The notes under the pieces are model-generated. The model was given only the letters and a program-made list of their open reading frames with translations, did no database searches and was not told the origin of the DNA. Below, in pieces: positions 16,943-25,520 of a stretch of 64,000 nt of DNA; position 1 is the stretch's first letter; each line of letters starts with the position of its first letter. Position numbers and translations under genes: made by a program. Source of the DNA: Allosphingosinicella vermicomposti (lineage in GTDB: Bacteria > Pseudomonadota > Alphaproteobacteria > Sphingomonadales > Sphingomonadaceae); contig NZ_PXYJ01000003.1 of NCBI RefSeq assembly GCF_003012815.1, positions 372,001 to 436,000 of the forward strand. Reading direction: 5' to 3'.

Positions 16943-17544
16943 CCGATTTCGATCTCATTGAGACGATCCTCTTCGATCCGGAAGAAGGCGTCGTCGATAC
17001 CGAACGGCATTTGAACCGCATGAAGGTGAGCGCCGATGCTCTGGGCTTCAATTTCGACCGCCATGGCGCCCGCAACGAGCTTCAGGCCGCGACCTTTCGC
17101 CTGCGTCAGCCGCACCGCCTGCGCCTGATGCTAAGCCGGTCCGGCGCCATGGCGATCGAAGGAGGACCACGCCCCCAAAGCCCAGCCGAGGCACATGTGG
17201 CGATCGTACCCTTGCCGGTGGCGAGCGCCGACATTCGCCTTCGCCACAAGACGAGCGACCGCGCCTTTTACGACGATGCCCGGGCGGCAAGCGGGGCGTT
17301 CGAAATCCTGTTCGTGGATGCAGACGGCTTCCTCACCGAGGGCAGCTTCACAACCCTGTTCGTTGAGCGCGGCGGCACATTGCTGACACCGCCTTTGTCG
17401 CGTGGGCTGTTACCGGGAGTTTTGCGCCAGCGGCTGATCGACGAAGGCCGCGCCTTTGAAGCTGACCTGCGGGTGGAAGACCTTCAGGCAGGCTTCCTGA
17501 TCGGCAATGCATTGCGGGGACTGATTCCTGCGCGACTGGCTTAA
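16939..17544 (+). CDS. pabC: Aminodeoxychorismate lyase-like class IV PLP enzyme
   Basis: This 201-aa fold-type IV PLP enzyme is probably the 4-amino-4-deoxychorismate lyase that yields p-aminobenzoate. The LRHKTSDRAFYDDA segment carries the catalytic lysine. DADGFLTEGSFTTLFV is the phosphate-cup region shared with branched-chain aminotransferases. The ATG at 16939 forms an ATGA overlap with pabB, which decides both start and function; without that context a D-amino acid aminotransferase could not be excluded. It is shorter than E. coli PabC (269 aa). Confidence 0.85.
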   Translation: MTDFDLIETILFDPEEGVVDTERHLNRMKVSADALGFNFDRHGARNELQAATFRLRQPHRLRLMLSRSGAMAIEGGPRPQSPAEAHVAIVPLPVASADIRLRHKTSDRAFYDDARAASGAFEILFVDADGFLTEGSFTTLFVERGGTLLTPPLSRGLLPGVLRQRLIDEGRAFEADLRVEDLQAGFLIGNALRGLIPARLA

Positions 17545-17547
17545 TCC

Positions 17548-17637
17548 CGTCATTGCGAGCGAAGCGAAGCAATCCAGCGGCGCCGAACCTGACCACCAGC
17601 ATGGATTGCCGCGTCGCGTGCGCTCCTCGCAATGACG
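17548..17637. repeat. Palindromic repeat, CGTCATTGCGAG family
   Basis: CGTCATTGCGAGCGAAGCG at the left and GCTCCTCGCAATGACG at the right are near-complementary, with inner arms GCAATCCA / TGGATTGC. The family recurs at 28255 and 37927. It fills the gap between convergent pabC and pdeM. Confidence 0.85.
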
Positions 17638-17640
17638 ACG

Positions 17641-18303
17641 TCAGGCCGCGACCGGAAAGCGCAGCAGCCGGTCCGATACCGGCACCAAAGCCTCGGCCCG
17701 CCCCCCAATCGCCCGAATGATTTCGGGATGGGTGACATCAAGCCCGCCGGTGAGCGATCCGAAAGCGGGCAGGATGATCTTGCTGCCCGTGGCGATGAAG
17801 CAGCGGCGGGACACTTTCCGTCCGCGCACATTCAGGCGCAATTTGGGATGGAAGTGGCCGGATAGTTCCGGCCGGGTCTCCCCGGGCTGGGCTTCGTGCC
17901 GGAGCAGGAGGCCGTCGACCCCCGCTTCCTCGACGATCGTGCCGCCGCAATGATCGGCAAAGCCCGGATCGTGATTGCCGGTGATCCACGTCCAGCGCGT
18001 TCTGGCGGTCAGCGCCGTCAGCATGTTCCGCGCGCGGGGGGGAAGCCGGTCGCAGCCGAATTTGTCGTGAAAACTATCGCCCAGGCACCAAATTTCCGCC
18101 GCGCCGGTCGCCTCCTGAAGCACCGTCAGGTCGCTCAATGTCGCGATTGAATCGTACGGGGGAAGCATCTGGCCCAGCCGGGCGAACCAGCTCGCTTTTT
18201 CAAGATGCAGGTCCGCGACGAGCAGTGCGCGCCGGTGGGGCCAGTAAAGCGCGCCTTGCGGCAACGCCATCAATTCATGACCCGCGAACGAAAAGGGAAC
18301 CAT
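17641..18303 (-). CDS. pdeM: Ligase-associated DNA damage response endonuclease PdeM
   Basis: This is a 220-aa calcineurin-like metallophosphoesterase of the PdeM family, encoded with DNA ligase, exonuclease and Lhr-like helicase in many bacteria. Metal-binding motifs are all present: ADLHLEKASW, CLGDSFHD, TGNHDPGF and SGHFHPK. It presumably trims or nicks damaged DNA. The gene lies about 1.5 kb from the helicase rather than in one operon. The ATG at 18303 gives the family N-terminus (FSFAGHELMALPQGALYWP). Confidence 0.92.
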   Translation of the reverse strand: MVPFSFAGHELMALPQGALYWPHRRALLVADLHLEKASWFARLGQMLPPYDSIATLSDLTVLQEATGAAEIWCLGDSFHDKFGCDRLPPRARNMLTALTARTRWTWITGNHDPGFADHCGGTIVEEAGVDGLLLRHEAQPGETRPELSGHFHPKLRLNVRGRKVSRRCFIATGSKIILPAFGSLTGGLDVTHPEIIRAIGGRAEALVPVSDRLLRFPVAA

Positions 18304-18341
18304 TTGGGCCCGCTACCGCTCCGGCGGCGTGGGCGCAAGTG

Positions 18342-18509
18342 TCATTGCGGCAGGATGATCGCGCTTTGGGCAAGGGGAACAGGTACTTGTGCTTGAAGGT
18401 CGTCGGGCATCGTGACCCAGAAGAGCAAAGCGCCCACCGCGAAACCCTGCGCCATCAGCGCGAAAGGATTGCTGAGCTTTTTCTTCAACGCACGCTTCGT
18501 CACGACCAT
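18342..18509 (-). CDS. Small single-helix protein
   Basis: This is a 54-aa reading from the ATG at 18509: a basic N-terminus (TKRALKKKLSNP), one hydrophobic segment (GFAVGALLFWVT) and a short polar tail. A longer reading to 18581 adds 24 residues without family character. The layout is that of a small inner-membrane protein; no function is known to me. Confidence 0.5.
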   Translation of the reverse strand: MVVTKRALKKKLSNPFALMAQGFAVGALLFWVTMPDDLQAQVPVPLAQSAIILPQ

Positions 18510-18644
18510 CACCCCGCCGCGGGAAAGCGGCGCCTTCTTCAAATGAGGTTGAGGCGGTGCCCCTAACCCCTTGTCACACACATTTCATCTGAAATTGTTG
18601 CGCTGCGGCAATTATTCAAGCGCACCTGAACCGAAACTGAGCGA

Positions 18645-19124
18645 TCAGGCGTTGTCGTCGTCCGTTTTTTCCGCGGGCAGGACGCGTTTCAGCAGCTGAA
18701 TGGCGGTGAGGAGCAGGACGGCAAACCCGCCGCCGATCAGCACCACGCCATATTGGCCGCAACCGCAGGCGATACCGACCGCCGCCGCGATCCAGATATT
18801 GGCGGCCGTGGTCATGTTGCGCACGGTGCCGCCCCGCACGAAAATGATCCCCGCAGCGATGAAGCCGATCGCCTGGCTCAGCCCCTGGATCGAGCGGAGC
18901 GGATCGGGCGCGATCTCCGCCGATCGCAAATCCTGATAGAGGAGGAGCGAGGACACCATGATCATCGCGGAGCTCAGGGCGACCAGAGCATGGGTGCGGA
19001 TTCCGGCCTCGTGACCCCGGATTTCGCGGTCGATGCCCAGGATCAGGCCGAGCAGGGACGCAAGGCCAAGCCGCATTAACAGTTCAGGCGGCGAGGATAG
19101 ATCGAGCGGATCGGCCGACAGCAT
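18645..19124 (-). CDS. MgtC/SapB family membrane protein
   Basis: This is a 159-aa inner-membrane protein with four or five helices and the MgtC/SapB signature GLILGIDREIRGHEAG followed by RTHALVALSSAM. MgtC proteins help survival at low magnesium and modulate the F-ATPase in pathogens; the role here is unknown. A cluster of Cys (ACGCGQYG) lies in the last third. The reading could be extended to a TTG at 19130, but the ATG at 19124 is more likely. Confidence 0.88.
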   Translation of the reverse strand: MLSADPLDLSSPPELLMRLGLASLLGLILGIDREIRGHEAGIRTHALVALSSAMIMVSSLLLYQDLRSAEIAPDPLRSIQGLSQAIGFIAAGIIFVRGGTVRNMTTAANIWIAAAVGIACGCGQYGVVLIGGGFAVLLLTAIQLLKRVLPAEKTDDDNA

Positions 19125-19140
19125 CGGCAAAGATTACAAA

Positions 19141-19175
19141 GCCCGGCGGGCGGCGTCCAGCACCGCCCGCCGGGC
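19141..19175 (-). terminator. Strong hairpin terminator after hsp20
   Basis: A perfect 13-base GC stem (GCCCGGCGGGCGG with its complement) and nine-base loop, followed on the minus strand by CTTTGTAATCTTT. It lies just downstream of the Hsp20 gene; the T-run is imperfect. Confidence 0.7.
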
Positions 19176-19189
19176 ATGAGATGAGGGGG

Positions 19190-19651
19190 TCAGGCGGCTT
19201 CGCTATCCGCTTCGATCAGCGTCTGTTCGCCGCTTTTAATCTCGATCTTGCGCGGCTTCATCGCCTCCGGGATCTCGCGGACGAGTTCGATGACGAGCAG
19301 GCCGTCGGCAAGGTCGGCACGCTCAACGCGGACGAAATCGGCAAGCTCGAAGCGGCGCTCGAACGCGCGCGTCGCGATGCCCATGTGCAGGAAATTGGCT
19401 TCCTTGCGGGTTTCGCTCTTGCGGCCGGTGACGGTCAGCAAGTTCTGCCGTGCGGTGACGTCGATCTCGCCAGCCTTGAAGCCGGCGACGGCGAGGGTGA
19501 TGCGATAGCTGTCGTCGCTCAATTTCTCGATGTCGAAGGGGGGATAATTGTCCACCTGTTCCGCGCGGCCCGCGGTTTCGAGGAAGTCGAACAGCCGGTC
19601 GAAACCGACGGTCGAGCGGCGGAAGGGGGTGAGGTCGAATTGGTTACGCAT
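19190..19651 (-). CDS. Small heat-shock protein Hsp20
   Basis: This 153-aa chaperone has an alpha-crystallin domain. It starts RNQFDLTPFRRSTVGFDRLF as in IbpA-type proteins. The crystallin strands run from YPPFDIEKLSDDSYRITLAV to the IEIKSGEQTL tail, with the LADGLLVIELVREIPE strand pair. It binds unfolding proteins as oligomers. GGAGG precedes the ATG at 19651; the ATG eight codons upstream lies before that site. It is followed by a strong terminator and is monocistronic. Confidence 0.92.
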   Translation of the reverse strand: MRNQFDLTPFRRSTVGFDRLFDFLETAGRAEQVDNYPPFDIEKLSDDSYRITLAVAGFKAGEIDVTARQNLLTVTGRKSETRKEANFLHMGIATRAFERRFELADFVRVERADLADGLLVIELVREIPEAMKPRKIEIKSGEQTLIEADSEAA

Positions 19652-19782
19652 GTCATGTCCTCCATTGAGCAACATTGATCGCGGTTCCGGGAGCGGACAC
19701 CGCTATTCCGGACGCCCGAAGCGCGCCCGGCGGATGCGATCTAGGGAGGCCATCAAGCCATTCAAGGCCTGCCAACGAGGCG

Positions 19783-22326
19783 TCAATCCAGCCGCATCGC
19801 CTCGGCGGCGAGGCTTTCGGCTTCGATGAGCAGGGCATCGTCGGCGGTGCCGGTGGCGACCCGCTCCCGCCCGATGATGACAAGGACGGGGACCGCCATC
19901 GGCGACACGCGCTCCAATGCCACATGCAGCATCGTATCGGCCGCCCTGTCGAGCAATCGCGCGAGACGGCCGACATCGGTCATGCGCTGGCGGGCATCTT
20001 CCCAGGCGGCACGAAGGAGCAGATGATCGGGCTCGTAGCGGCGCAATACGTCGTAGATCAGATCGGTCGAGAAGGTGACCTGCTTACCGGATTTTTTCCT
20101 GCCGGGATGATGGCGCTCCACGAGGCCCCCGATCACGGCCACTTCGCGGAAGGCGCGCTTCAACAGGTTCGACCCCTGCACCCATTCGACGAATTCATGT
20201 TCGAGTATGTCGGATGACAGAAGCGCGGCGGGATCGGTGATCGGCTCGAGGCCGTAGCAGGCCAGCGCATAATCGTTGGAGACGAAGCCCAGCGGCTTCA
20301 GCCCCATCGTCTCCATCCGCCGCGTAATCAGCATGCCGAGCGACTGGTGCGCATTCCAGCCTTCAAAGCTGTAGATCACCATATAGTGCCGCCCCTCATG
20401 AGGGAACGTCTCGACGAGCAACTGATCGGGCGCCGGAAGGGTGGAGCGGCGCTCCTGCACCCGCAGCCAATACTGAACATCGTCCGGAAAGCGCGGCCAT
20501 TGATCACGCTCGAACAGGAAATGGCGGACGCGGTCGGCAAGGTTGGTCGTCATCGCCATCCGCGCGCCGACATAGGTCGGGATGCGCGCGGATTTGGATG
20601 TGGCGCGCACGAAAAGATCGGTGCCGTCAATCTTCTCCACTTCCAGCACGAGGCCGGAGAAATAAAAGGTATCGCCGGTAGACAGGGTTGATGCGAAATA
20701 ATCCTCGACAGTGCCAAGCTTCCGCCCGTTGCGAAACTTCACGTCGAGCAAAGGCGCATCGACGATGATCCCGGCATTCATGCGGTGCTGTTGGATGAAG
20801 CGCGGATGGGACACGCGCCACAGCCCGTCCGGTCCCTTCGTCAACCGCTTGAACTTATCGTAGGCCCGCAGCGCATAACCGCCGCTCTCGATATAGGCGA
20901 GTACCTGTGCAAACAGCTGAGCCGACAGCCCGGCATAGGGCGCGGCGGAGCGAACCTCCGCCAGCATCTCTTCCTCGACGAACGGCGCGGCGCAGGCGAG
21001 GCCCATGATATGCTGGGCGAGCACATCGAGCGCGCCGGGGCGGAAGAGCTCGGGATCAAGTTCGCCAGTGTCGATGGCGTCGAGGGCGGCGCGCGCCTCC
21101 AGATATTCAAACCGGTTGCCGGGTACGATCAAGGCTTCCGAGGGCTCGTCCATCCGGTGGTTGGACCGCCCGATGCGCTGCGTGAGACGCGACGAGCCCT
21201 TGGGCGCGCCCATCTGGATGACGAGATCGACATCGCCCCAATCGACGCCGAGATCGAGGCTGGCGGTACAGACGAGCGCGCGCAGCCTTCCGTCCGCGAC
21301 GGCATTTTCCACCTTCCGCCGCGCTTCGACGGACAGCGAGCCGTGGTGGATGCCGATCGGCAAATTCCGCTCGTTCACCGTCCAAAGATCCTGAAAGATG
21401 AGTTCGGCAAGGCTGCGCGTGTTGCAGAAGATGAGGCTCGTCTTGTGCGCCTCGACCTCCTTCATCACCTGCGCCGTCGCCCAGCGTCCGCTATGGCCGG
21501 ACCAGGGAATGCGCTCGTCCGCCGGCAGCATGATCTGGATGTCGGCCTTCGCGCCGGGATCGCCGCGCACTACGTCCACCGTCTCGATATCGGCATCGGG
21601 GGCAAGCCAGCCCTGATAGGCTTCGGGATCGGCAACGGTCGCGGAGAGGGCAACGCGGCGGAGGCCGGGCGATAATTTCTGCAACCGCGCCATGGCGAGG
21701 GAAAGGAGATCGCCGCGCTTGCCCGCCGCAAAAGCGTGGACTTCATCGACAACGATCGTGCTGAGATTGGCGAACAGAATCGCGCTGCCCTCATGGCTCA
21801 AGAGCAGCGACAGGGATTCTGGCGTGGTGAGAAGGATGTGGGGAGGCCTCACCCGCTGGCGCGCCTTGCGGTCCGATGGCGTGTCGCCGGTCCGCGCCTC
21901 CACGGTGATGGGGAGGCCCATTTCTTCGATCGGCGCCAGCAGATTACGGCGAATGTCGATCGCCAGTGCCTTTAGCGGCGAAACGTAAAGGGTGTGGAGC
22001 CCTTCAAACCCGTTTCCCCCGTTCCGTTCGGGCTGAGCTTGTCGAAGCCCTGCCTTCCCCTTTTTCTCAGCGCTGGAAGGTGAGGACAGCCCTTCGACAG
22101 GCTCAGGGCGAACGGAGGGGGTGAAGGCCTCTGTCAGTTCGACGAGAGTCGGCAGGAAGCCCGCTAGGGTTTTACCCGCACCAGTGGGCGCGACCAGCAA
22201 GGCGTTGCGTCCGGCCCGTGCCGCCGCCAGCATTTCGAGCTGATGCCGGCGGGGCGCCCAGCCTTTTTCCGCGAACCAATCCGCGATGACAGGGGGCAGG
22301 GCCGTCCCGGCCTTGCCTGTCACCAT
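19783..22326 (-). CDS. Ligase-associated DEXH-box DNA helicase (Lhr-like)
   Basis: This is an 847-aa superfamily 2 helicase of the Lhr type found in the ligase-associated DNA-damage module. Walker A is VAPTGAGKTLAG (residues 45-56). Motif Ia is LYVSPLKALAID, motif II VVDEVHAF, motif III LSATVADPEAY and motif VI QRIGRSNHRMDE. The Lhr C-terminal winged-helix and beta domains complete it. Residues 71-103 (VRPEPVEGL through LRQAQPERNG) are not helicase sequence: they are an in-frame translation of a palindromic repeat placed between Walker A and motif Ia. The frame is kept, so the protein is probably functional with a surface loop extension. Confidence 0.93.
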   Translation of the reverse strand: MVTGKAGTALPPVIADWFAEKGWAPRRHQLEMLAAARAGRNALLVAPTGAGKTLAGFLPTLVELTEAFTPSVRPEPVEGLSSPSSAEKKGKAGLRQAQPERNGGNGFEGLHTLYVSPLKALAIDIRRNLLAPIEEMGLPITVEARTGDTPSDRKARQRVRPPHILLTTPESLSLLLSHEGSAILFANLSTIVVDEVHAFAAGKRGDLLSLAMARLQKLSPGLRRVALSATVADPEAYQGWLAPDADIETVDVVRGDPGAKADIQIMLPADERIPWSGHSGRWATAQVMKEVEAHKTSLIFCNTRSLAELIFQDLWTVNERNLPIGIHHGSLSVEARRKVENAVADGRLRALVCTASLDLGVDWGDVDLVIQMGAPKGSSRLTQRIGRSNHRMDEPSEALIVPGNRFEYLEARAALDAIDTGELDPELFRPGALDVLAQHIMGLACAAPFVEEEMLAEVRSAAPYAGLSAQLFAQVLAYIESGGYALRAYDKFKRLTKGPDGLWRVSHPRFIQQHRMNAGIIVDAPLLDVKFRNGRKLGTVEDYFASTLSTGDTFYFSGLVLEVEKIDGTDLFVRATSKSARIPTYVGARMAMTTNLADRVRHFLFERDQWPRFPDDVQYWLRVQERRSTLPAPDQLLVETFPHEGRHYMVIYSFEGWNAHQSLGMLITRRMETMGLKPLGFVSNDYALACYGLEPITDPAALLSSDILEHEFVEWVQGSNLLKRAFREVAVIGGLVERHHPGRKKSGKQVTFSTDLIYDVLRRYEPDHLLLRAAWEDARQRMTDVGRLARLLDRAADTMLHVALERVSPMAVPVLVIIGRERVATGTADDALLIEAESLAAEAMRLD
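22024..22115. repeat. Palindromic repeat inside the helicase gene
   Basis: CCGTTCGGGCTGAGCTTGTC at one end pairs with GACAGGCTCAGGGCGAACGG at the other, with a short unrelated centre. The same family lies between tolQ and tolR (46985). Here it is inside a coding region and translated in frame. Confidence 0.88.
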
Positions 22327-22332
22327 GGCGTT

Positions 22333-22518
22333 TTAAAGCTTCTCATCGTCCAGTTTGGCATCTTCCGCCTTGTATAGATCCCGGGTCGCCTGCTCCGTGC
22401 GGTCGACGTCGCGACGGCTTGCCTTGCGGTTGCGCAGCATGGCCCACAATATGACCAGTGCCAACAGGATCGGGCCGATGATCGTGATAAGGCTCCAGCT
22501 AAAACCGCCTGAATCCAT
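22333..22518 (-). CDS. Small single-pass membrane protein
   Basis: This is a 61-aa protein with one transmembrane helix (TIIGPILLALVILWAMLRN) and a charged cytoplasmic tail ending EDAKLDDEKL. Its stop lies seven bases before the helicase start, and the spacing indicates co-transcription with the helicase. A good AAGGAGACGC precedes the ATG. Such helix-plus-charged-tail miniproteins are common in sphingomonads; function unknown. Confidence 0.72.
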   Translation of the reverse strand: MDSGGFSWSLITIIGPILLALVILWAMLRNRKASRRDVDRTEQATRDLYKAEDAKLDDEKL

Positions 22519-22584
22519 CTTGCGTCTCCTTGTTTCACGCGGGCGGCGTGGAGCCTTCCGCGTCTTTTGCCATTATAGCTCCCG

Positions 22585-23583
22585 ATGGCCCGCCTCGGTT
22601 CCTGGATAGAGCCTTTTCCCGAAGGCATTTACGTGAAGCCCGCCGACGCCTGGGTGGACCCCTCCCAGCCCAAGCGCCAGGCGCTCGTCACGCACGGCCA
22701 CGCCGATCACGCGCGGGGCGGGCATGGGCAGGTGTGGGCAACGCCCGAAACGCTCGCCATCATGGAATGCCGCTACGGGCCGCAGCGTGGCGTACCGGTC
22801 GGCTATGGCGAGGTAATCCGGATGGGCGATGTGGAGGTGAGCTTCGTGCCCGCGGGCCATGTTCTCGGCTCCTCGCAGATCATCCTCGATCATGCAGGGG
22901 AGCGCGTCGTCGTTTCCGGCGATTACAAGCGTCGCCCCGATCCCACCTGCGCGCCGTTCGAGCCGGTGCCGTGCGATATCTTCATTACCGAGGCGACGTT
23001 CGGCCTCCCCGTCTTCCGCCACCCCGATACGGGCAGCGAGATGGATAGGCTGCTGGAGCGGCTCCACGCCAATCCGGATCGCTGCGTGCTTGTCGGCGCT
23101 TATGCGCTCGGCAAGGCGCAACGCGTGATCATGGAGCTAAGGCGGCGCGGACACCATTACCCAATCTATATTCACGGCGCCCTCCAGCGTCTCTGCGATC
23201 TCTATCAGGAGTTTGGCGTCGAGCTTGGCGATCTCCGCCCCGCAACTGGCGTGCCGAAAGATGAACTGAAAGGCCGCATCATCCTCTCCCCGCCCGGCGC
23301 CCTCAACGACCGCTGGTCGCGGCGCCTGCCCGATCCGATCACCGCCATGGCATCGGGCTGGATGCGTGTCCGCCAGCGCGCGCGGCAGCGAAATGTCGAG
23401 CTCCCCCTCATCATCTCCGACCATGCAGACTGGGACGAACTCACCGCAACCCTACGCGAAATCGCGCCGAAGGAAGTGTGGGTCACGCACGGCCGCGAGG
23501 AAGCCTTGATGCATTGGTGCGCGATGCACCAGATCAAGGCGCGGGAACTGAATTTGGTGGGATATGAAGATGAGGATGATTAG
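22585..23583 (+). CDS. Ligase-associated DNA damage response exonuclease
   Basis: This is a 332-aa metallo-beta-lactamase/beta-CASP-type nuclease of the ligase-associated family. The metal site is THGHADHARGG with downstream PAGHVLGSSQI and SGDYKRRPDPT; the beta-CASP part includes GAYALGKAQR and VWVTHGREEA. It should process DNA ends together with the Lhr-like helicase and PdeM. In most genomes the next gene is an ATP-dependent DNA ligase. Here a palindromic repeat follows and then a phosphomannomutase on the other strand, so the ligase is not in its usual place. Confidence 0.92.
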   Translation: MARLGSWIEPFPEGIYVKPADAWVDPSQPKRQALVTHGHADHARGGHGQVWATPETLAIMECRYGPQRGVPVGYGEVIRMGDVEVSFVPAGHVLGSSQIILDHAGERVVVSGDYKRRPDPTCAPFEPVPCDIFITEATFGLPVFRHPDTGSEMDRLLERLHANPDRCVLVGAYALGKAQRVIMELRRRGHHYPIYIHGALQRLCDLYQEFGVELGDLRPATGVPKDELKGRIILSPPGALNDRWSRRLPDPITAMASGWMRVRQRARQRNVELPLIISDHADWDELTATLREIAPKEVWVTHGREEALMHWCAMHQIKARELNLVGYEDEDD

Positions 23584-23592
23584 CCCCCCGCC

Positions 23593-23676
23593 CGTCATGC
23601 AGAACTTGTTTCAGGATCCATCGACGCGCACTGCGGATGTCACCGGCATGGACCCTGAAACAAGTTCAGGGTGACG
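23593..23676. repeat. Palindromic repeat, TTTCAGGGT family
   Basis: CGTCATGCAGAACTTGTTTC pairs with GAAACAAGTTCAGGGTGACG around a short centre. It occupies the position where the ligase gene of the DNA-damage module would be expected. Confidence 0.8.
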
Positions 23677-23690
23677 ATTGGGCGTTTAAA

Positions 23691-25079
23691 TCAATGCCCC
23701 GCCTGCGGCCCACGCTTCAGCCCTGACAGGGCAAGCTGCTCGTCAATCTGCGCCATCAGACGATCGAGGCCGGCCTGGTCCTTCGCTTCTGCGCGGGCGA
23801 CCAACACGTCTTGGGTGTTCGACGCGCGGAGGAGCCACCAGCCGTCGGCTGTGTTCACCCGCGCGCCATCGGTCTCATTCACTTCCGCGCCTGAGGCGGC
23901 GAGACGGTCGAGGACCTCCTGAACGACCGGGAATTTGCGGCTTTCGTCGACCTGGAAGCGCAGTTCCGGCGTGTTGACCATGGCGGGCATTTCCGAGCGG
24001 AGCTGGGTCAGTGACTTGCCGATCCGGCTCACCGCCCGGATCAGGCGGACGGCAGCGTAGAGGGCGTCGTCATAGCCATAATATTCGTGCGCGAAAAAGA
24101 TGTGGCCGCTCATCTCGCCCGCCAGCGGCGCGCCGGTTTCCTTCATCTTGGATTTGATGAGGCTGTGGCCGGTCTTCCACATCAGGGGATGGCCGCCAAG
24201 CTCCGCGACGCGGTCGTAAAGCGCCTGGCTCGCTTTCACATCGGCGATGATCGTACAGCCGGGAATGTCGGCGATCACCGGTTCGGCGAGAATGGAGAGA
24301 AGCTGATCGCCCCACACCACCCGGCCCTGCCCGTCGACCGCGCCGATCCGGTCGCCGTCGCCGTCGAAGGCGAGACCGAAATCGAGGCCCTTTTCCGCGA
24401 CCAGCGCCTTGAGGTCCGCAAGGTTCTTTTCCTCGGTCGGATCGGGATGGTGATTGGGAAAGCGGCTGTCCACATCGGTGTAAAGCAAGTGATGCTCGCC
24501 CGGCAGCTTGGCGGTCAGCCGTTCGACCACCGGCCCCGCGGCGCCATTGCCTGCGTCCCAGCCGATGCGGAACGCCTTGCCGTCAAAGCCTTCAAGCAGC
24601 CTGTCGACATATTGATCCATGATGTCGTGATCGGCGACATCGCCCGGCGTTTCGGCCGCGTCCCAGTCGGCATCCTCGGCCATCTTGCCCAGGTTTTGAA
24701 TGTCGGCGCCGAAGAAGGGCTTTCCGAACAGGACCATCTTGAAACCGTTATAATTGGCCGGATTGTGGCTGCCGGTGATCATGATGCCGCCATCCACCTC
24801 AAGCACGCTTTCGGCATAATAGAGCATCGGCGTCGGACCGAGGCCGACGCGGACGACGGACACGCCGCCTTCAGTCAAACCCTTCACTAAGGCAGCTTCC
24901 AGCACAGGCGAGCTCTCGCGGCCGTCATAGCCGGTCGCGACCCGTGTGCCGCCGCCACGCCGGACGAGCGTGGCGAAGCCGCGCCCGATCGCATAGGCAT
25001 CAGCCTCTCCCAAAGTCTCCCCAACGATGCCGCGAATGTCATATTCGCGCAGCGAGGTCGGGTGGAAACGATGGCTCAT
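23691..25079 (-). CDS. Phosphomannomutase/phosphoglucomutase
   Basis: This 462-aa alpha-D-phosphohexomutase interconverts the 1- and 6-phosphates of mannose or glucose for surface polysaccharide precursors. The phosphoserine is Ser104 in [12 protein letters not shown]. The metal loop DGDGDR is at residues 239-244. The sugar-binding loop is GEMSGHIFF. The C-terminal phosphate-binding loop is [14 protein letters not shown]. The length and the ligand loop fit the AlgC-type dual-specificity PMM/PGM. The start is ATG at 25079 ([20 protein letters not shown]). Confidence 0.95.
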   Translation of the reverse strand: MSHRFHPTSLREYDIRGIVGETLGEADAYAIGRGFATLVRRGGGTRVATGYDGRESSPVLEAALVKGLTEGGVSVVRVGLGPTPMLYYAESVLEVDGGIMITGSHNPANYNGFKMVLFGKPFFGADIQNLGKMAEDADWDAAETPGDVADHDIMDQYVDRLLEGFDGKAFRIGWDAGNGAAGPVVERLTAKLPGEHHLLYTDVDSRFPNHHPDPTEEKNLADLKALVAEKGLDFGLAFDGDGDRIGAVDGQGRVVWGDQLLSILAEPVIADIPGCTIIADVKASQALYDRVAELGGHPLMWKTGHSLIKSKMKETGAPLAGEMSGHIFFAHEYYGYDDALYAAVRLIRAVSRIGKSLTQLRSEMPAMVNTPELRFQVDESRKFPVVQEVLDRLAASGAEVNETDGARVNTADGWWLLRASNTQDVLVARAEAKDQAGLDRLMAQIDEQLALSGLKRGPQAGH

Positions 25080-25113
25080 GAAAGATCCCCTGTCGGTAAA
25101 TAGAAGATGAGGC

Positions 25114-25518
25114 TCAAGACGCGCGAGGCGTCTGCTTGTTCAATTCGGCGACGAGCGTATCGCGGGCGAGGTTGAGGCGTGCAATCTCCGCCTCGTCCTC
25201 CCCGACTTCGGCGAGGCGGGCGGCGTAAGCATTGCGGATATCGGCAAGGCTCGCCTGCTCGCCGACCTGAAGGATCGTCCGTGCGAGCGGCACGGCCATG
25301 GCAGCCCCTTCGAGCTGACGGCGGCGATGTGCCGCCCACAGGATCGCGCCGCCCATCAGCAGCGCGCCGATCAGGATCTTGCCCGTGGTCATGAGCCGCA
25401 GGCCAAGGAGGAAGAGGACGCCCGCAATCGCATCTTCATAAGTGATGCCCTTGAGGCGCCCGGTCCACCAGGCCCAGCCGCCAATGCCGAGGATCAAGAG
25501 GATGAGGACGGGCGGCAA
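25114..25518 (-). CDS. Membrane-anchored DnaJ-like protein
   Basis: This is a 134-aa protein with two N-terminal hydrophobic stretches ([15 protein letters not shown] and the [15 protein letters not shown] helix) and a C-terminal helical domain ([33 protein letters not shown]). The tail resembles a degenerate J-domain that lacks the HPD tripeptide, so co-chaperone activity is unlikely. No ATG is available at the natural N-terminus; a TTG at 25518, three bases after the mipZ stop, is the probable start and places it in the mipZ operon. Confidence 0.65.
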   Translation of the reverse strand: MPPVLILLILGIGGWAWWTGRLKGITYEDAIAGVLFLLGLRLMTTGKILIGALLMGGAILWAAHRRRQLEGAAMAVPLARTILQVGEQASLADIRNAYAARLAEVGEDEAEIARLNLARDTLVAELNKQTPRAS

Positions 25519-25520
25519 AA

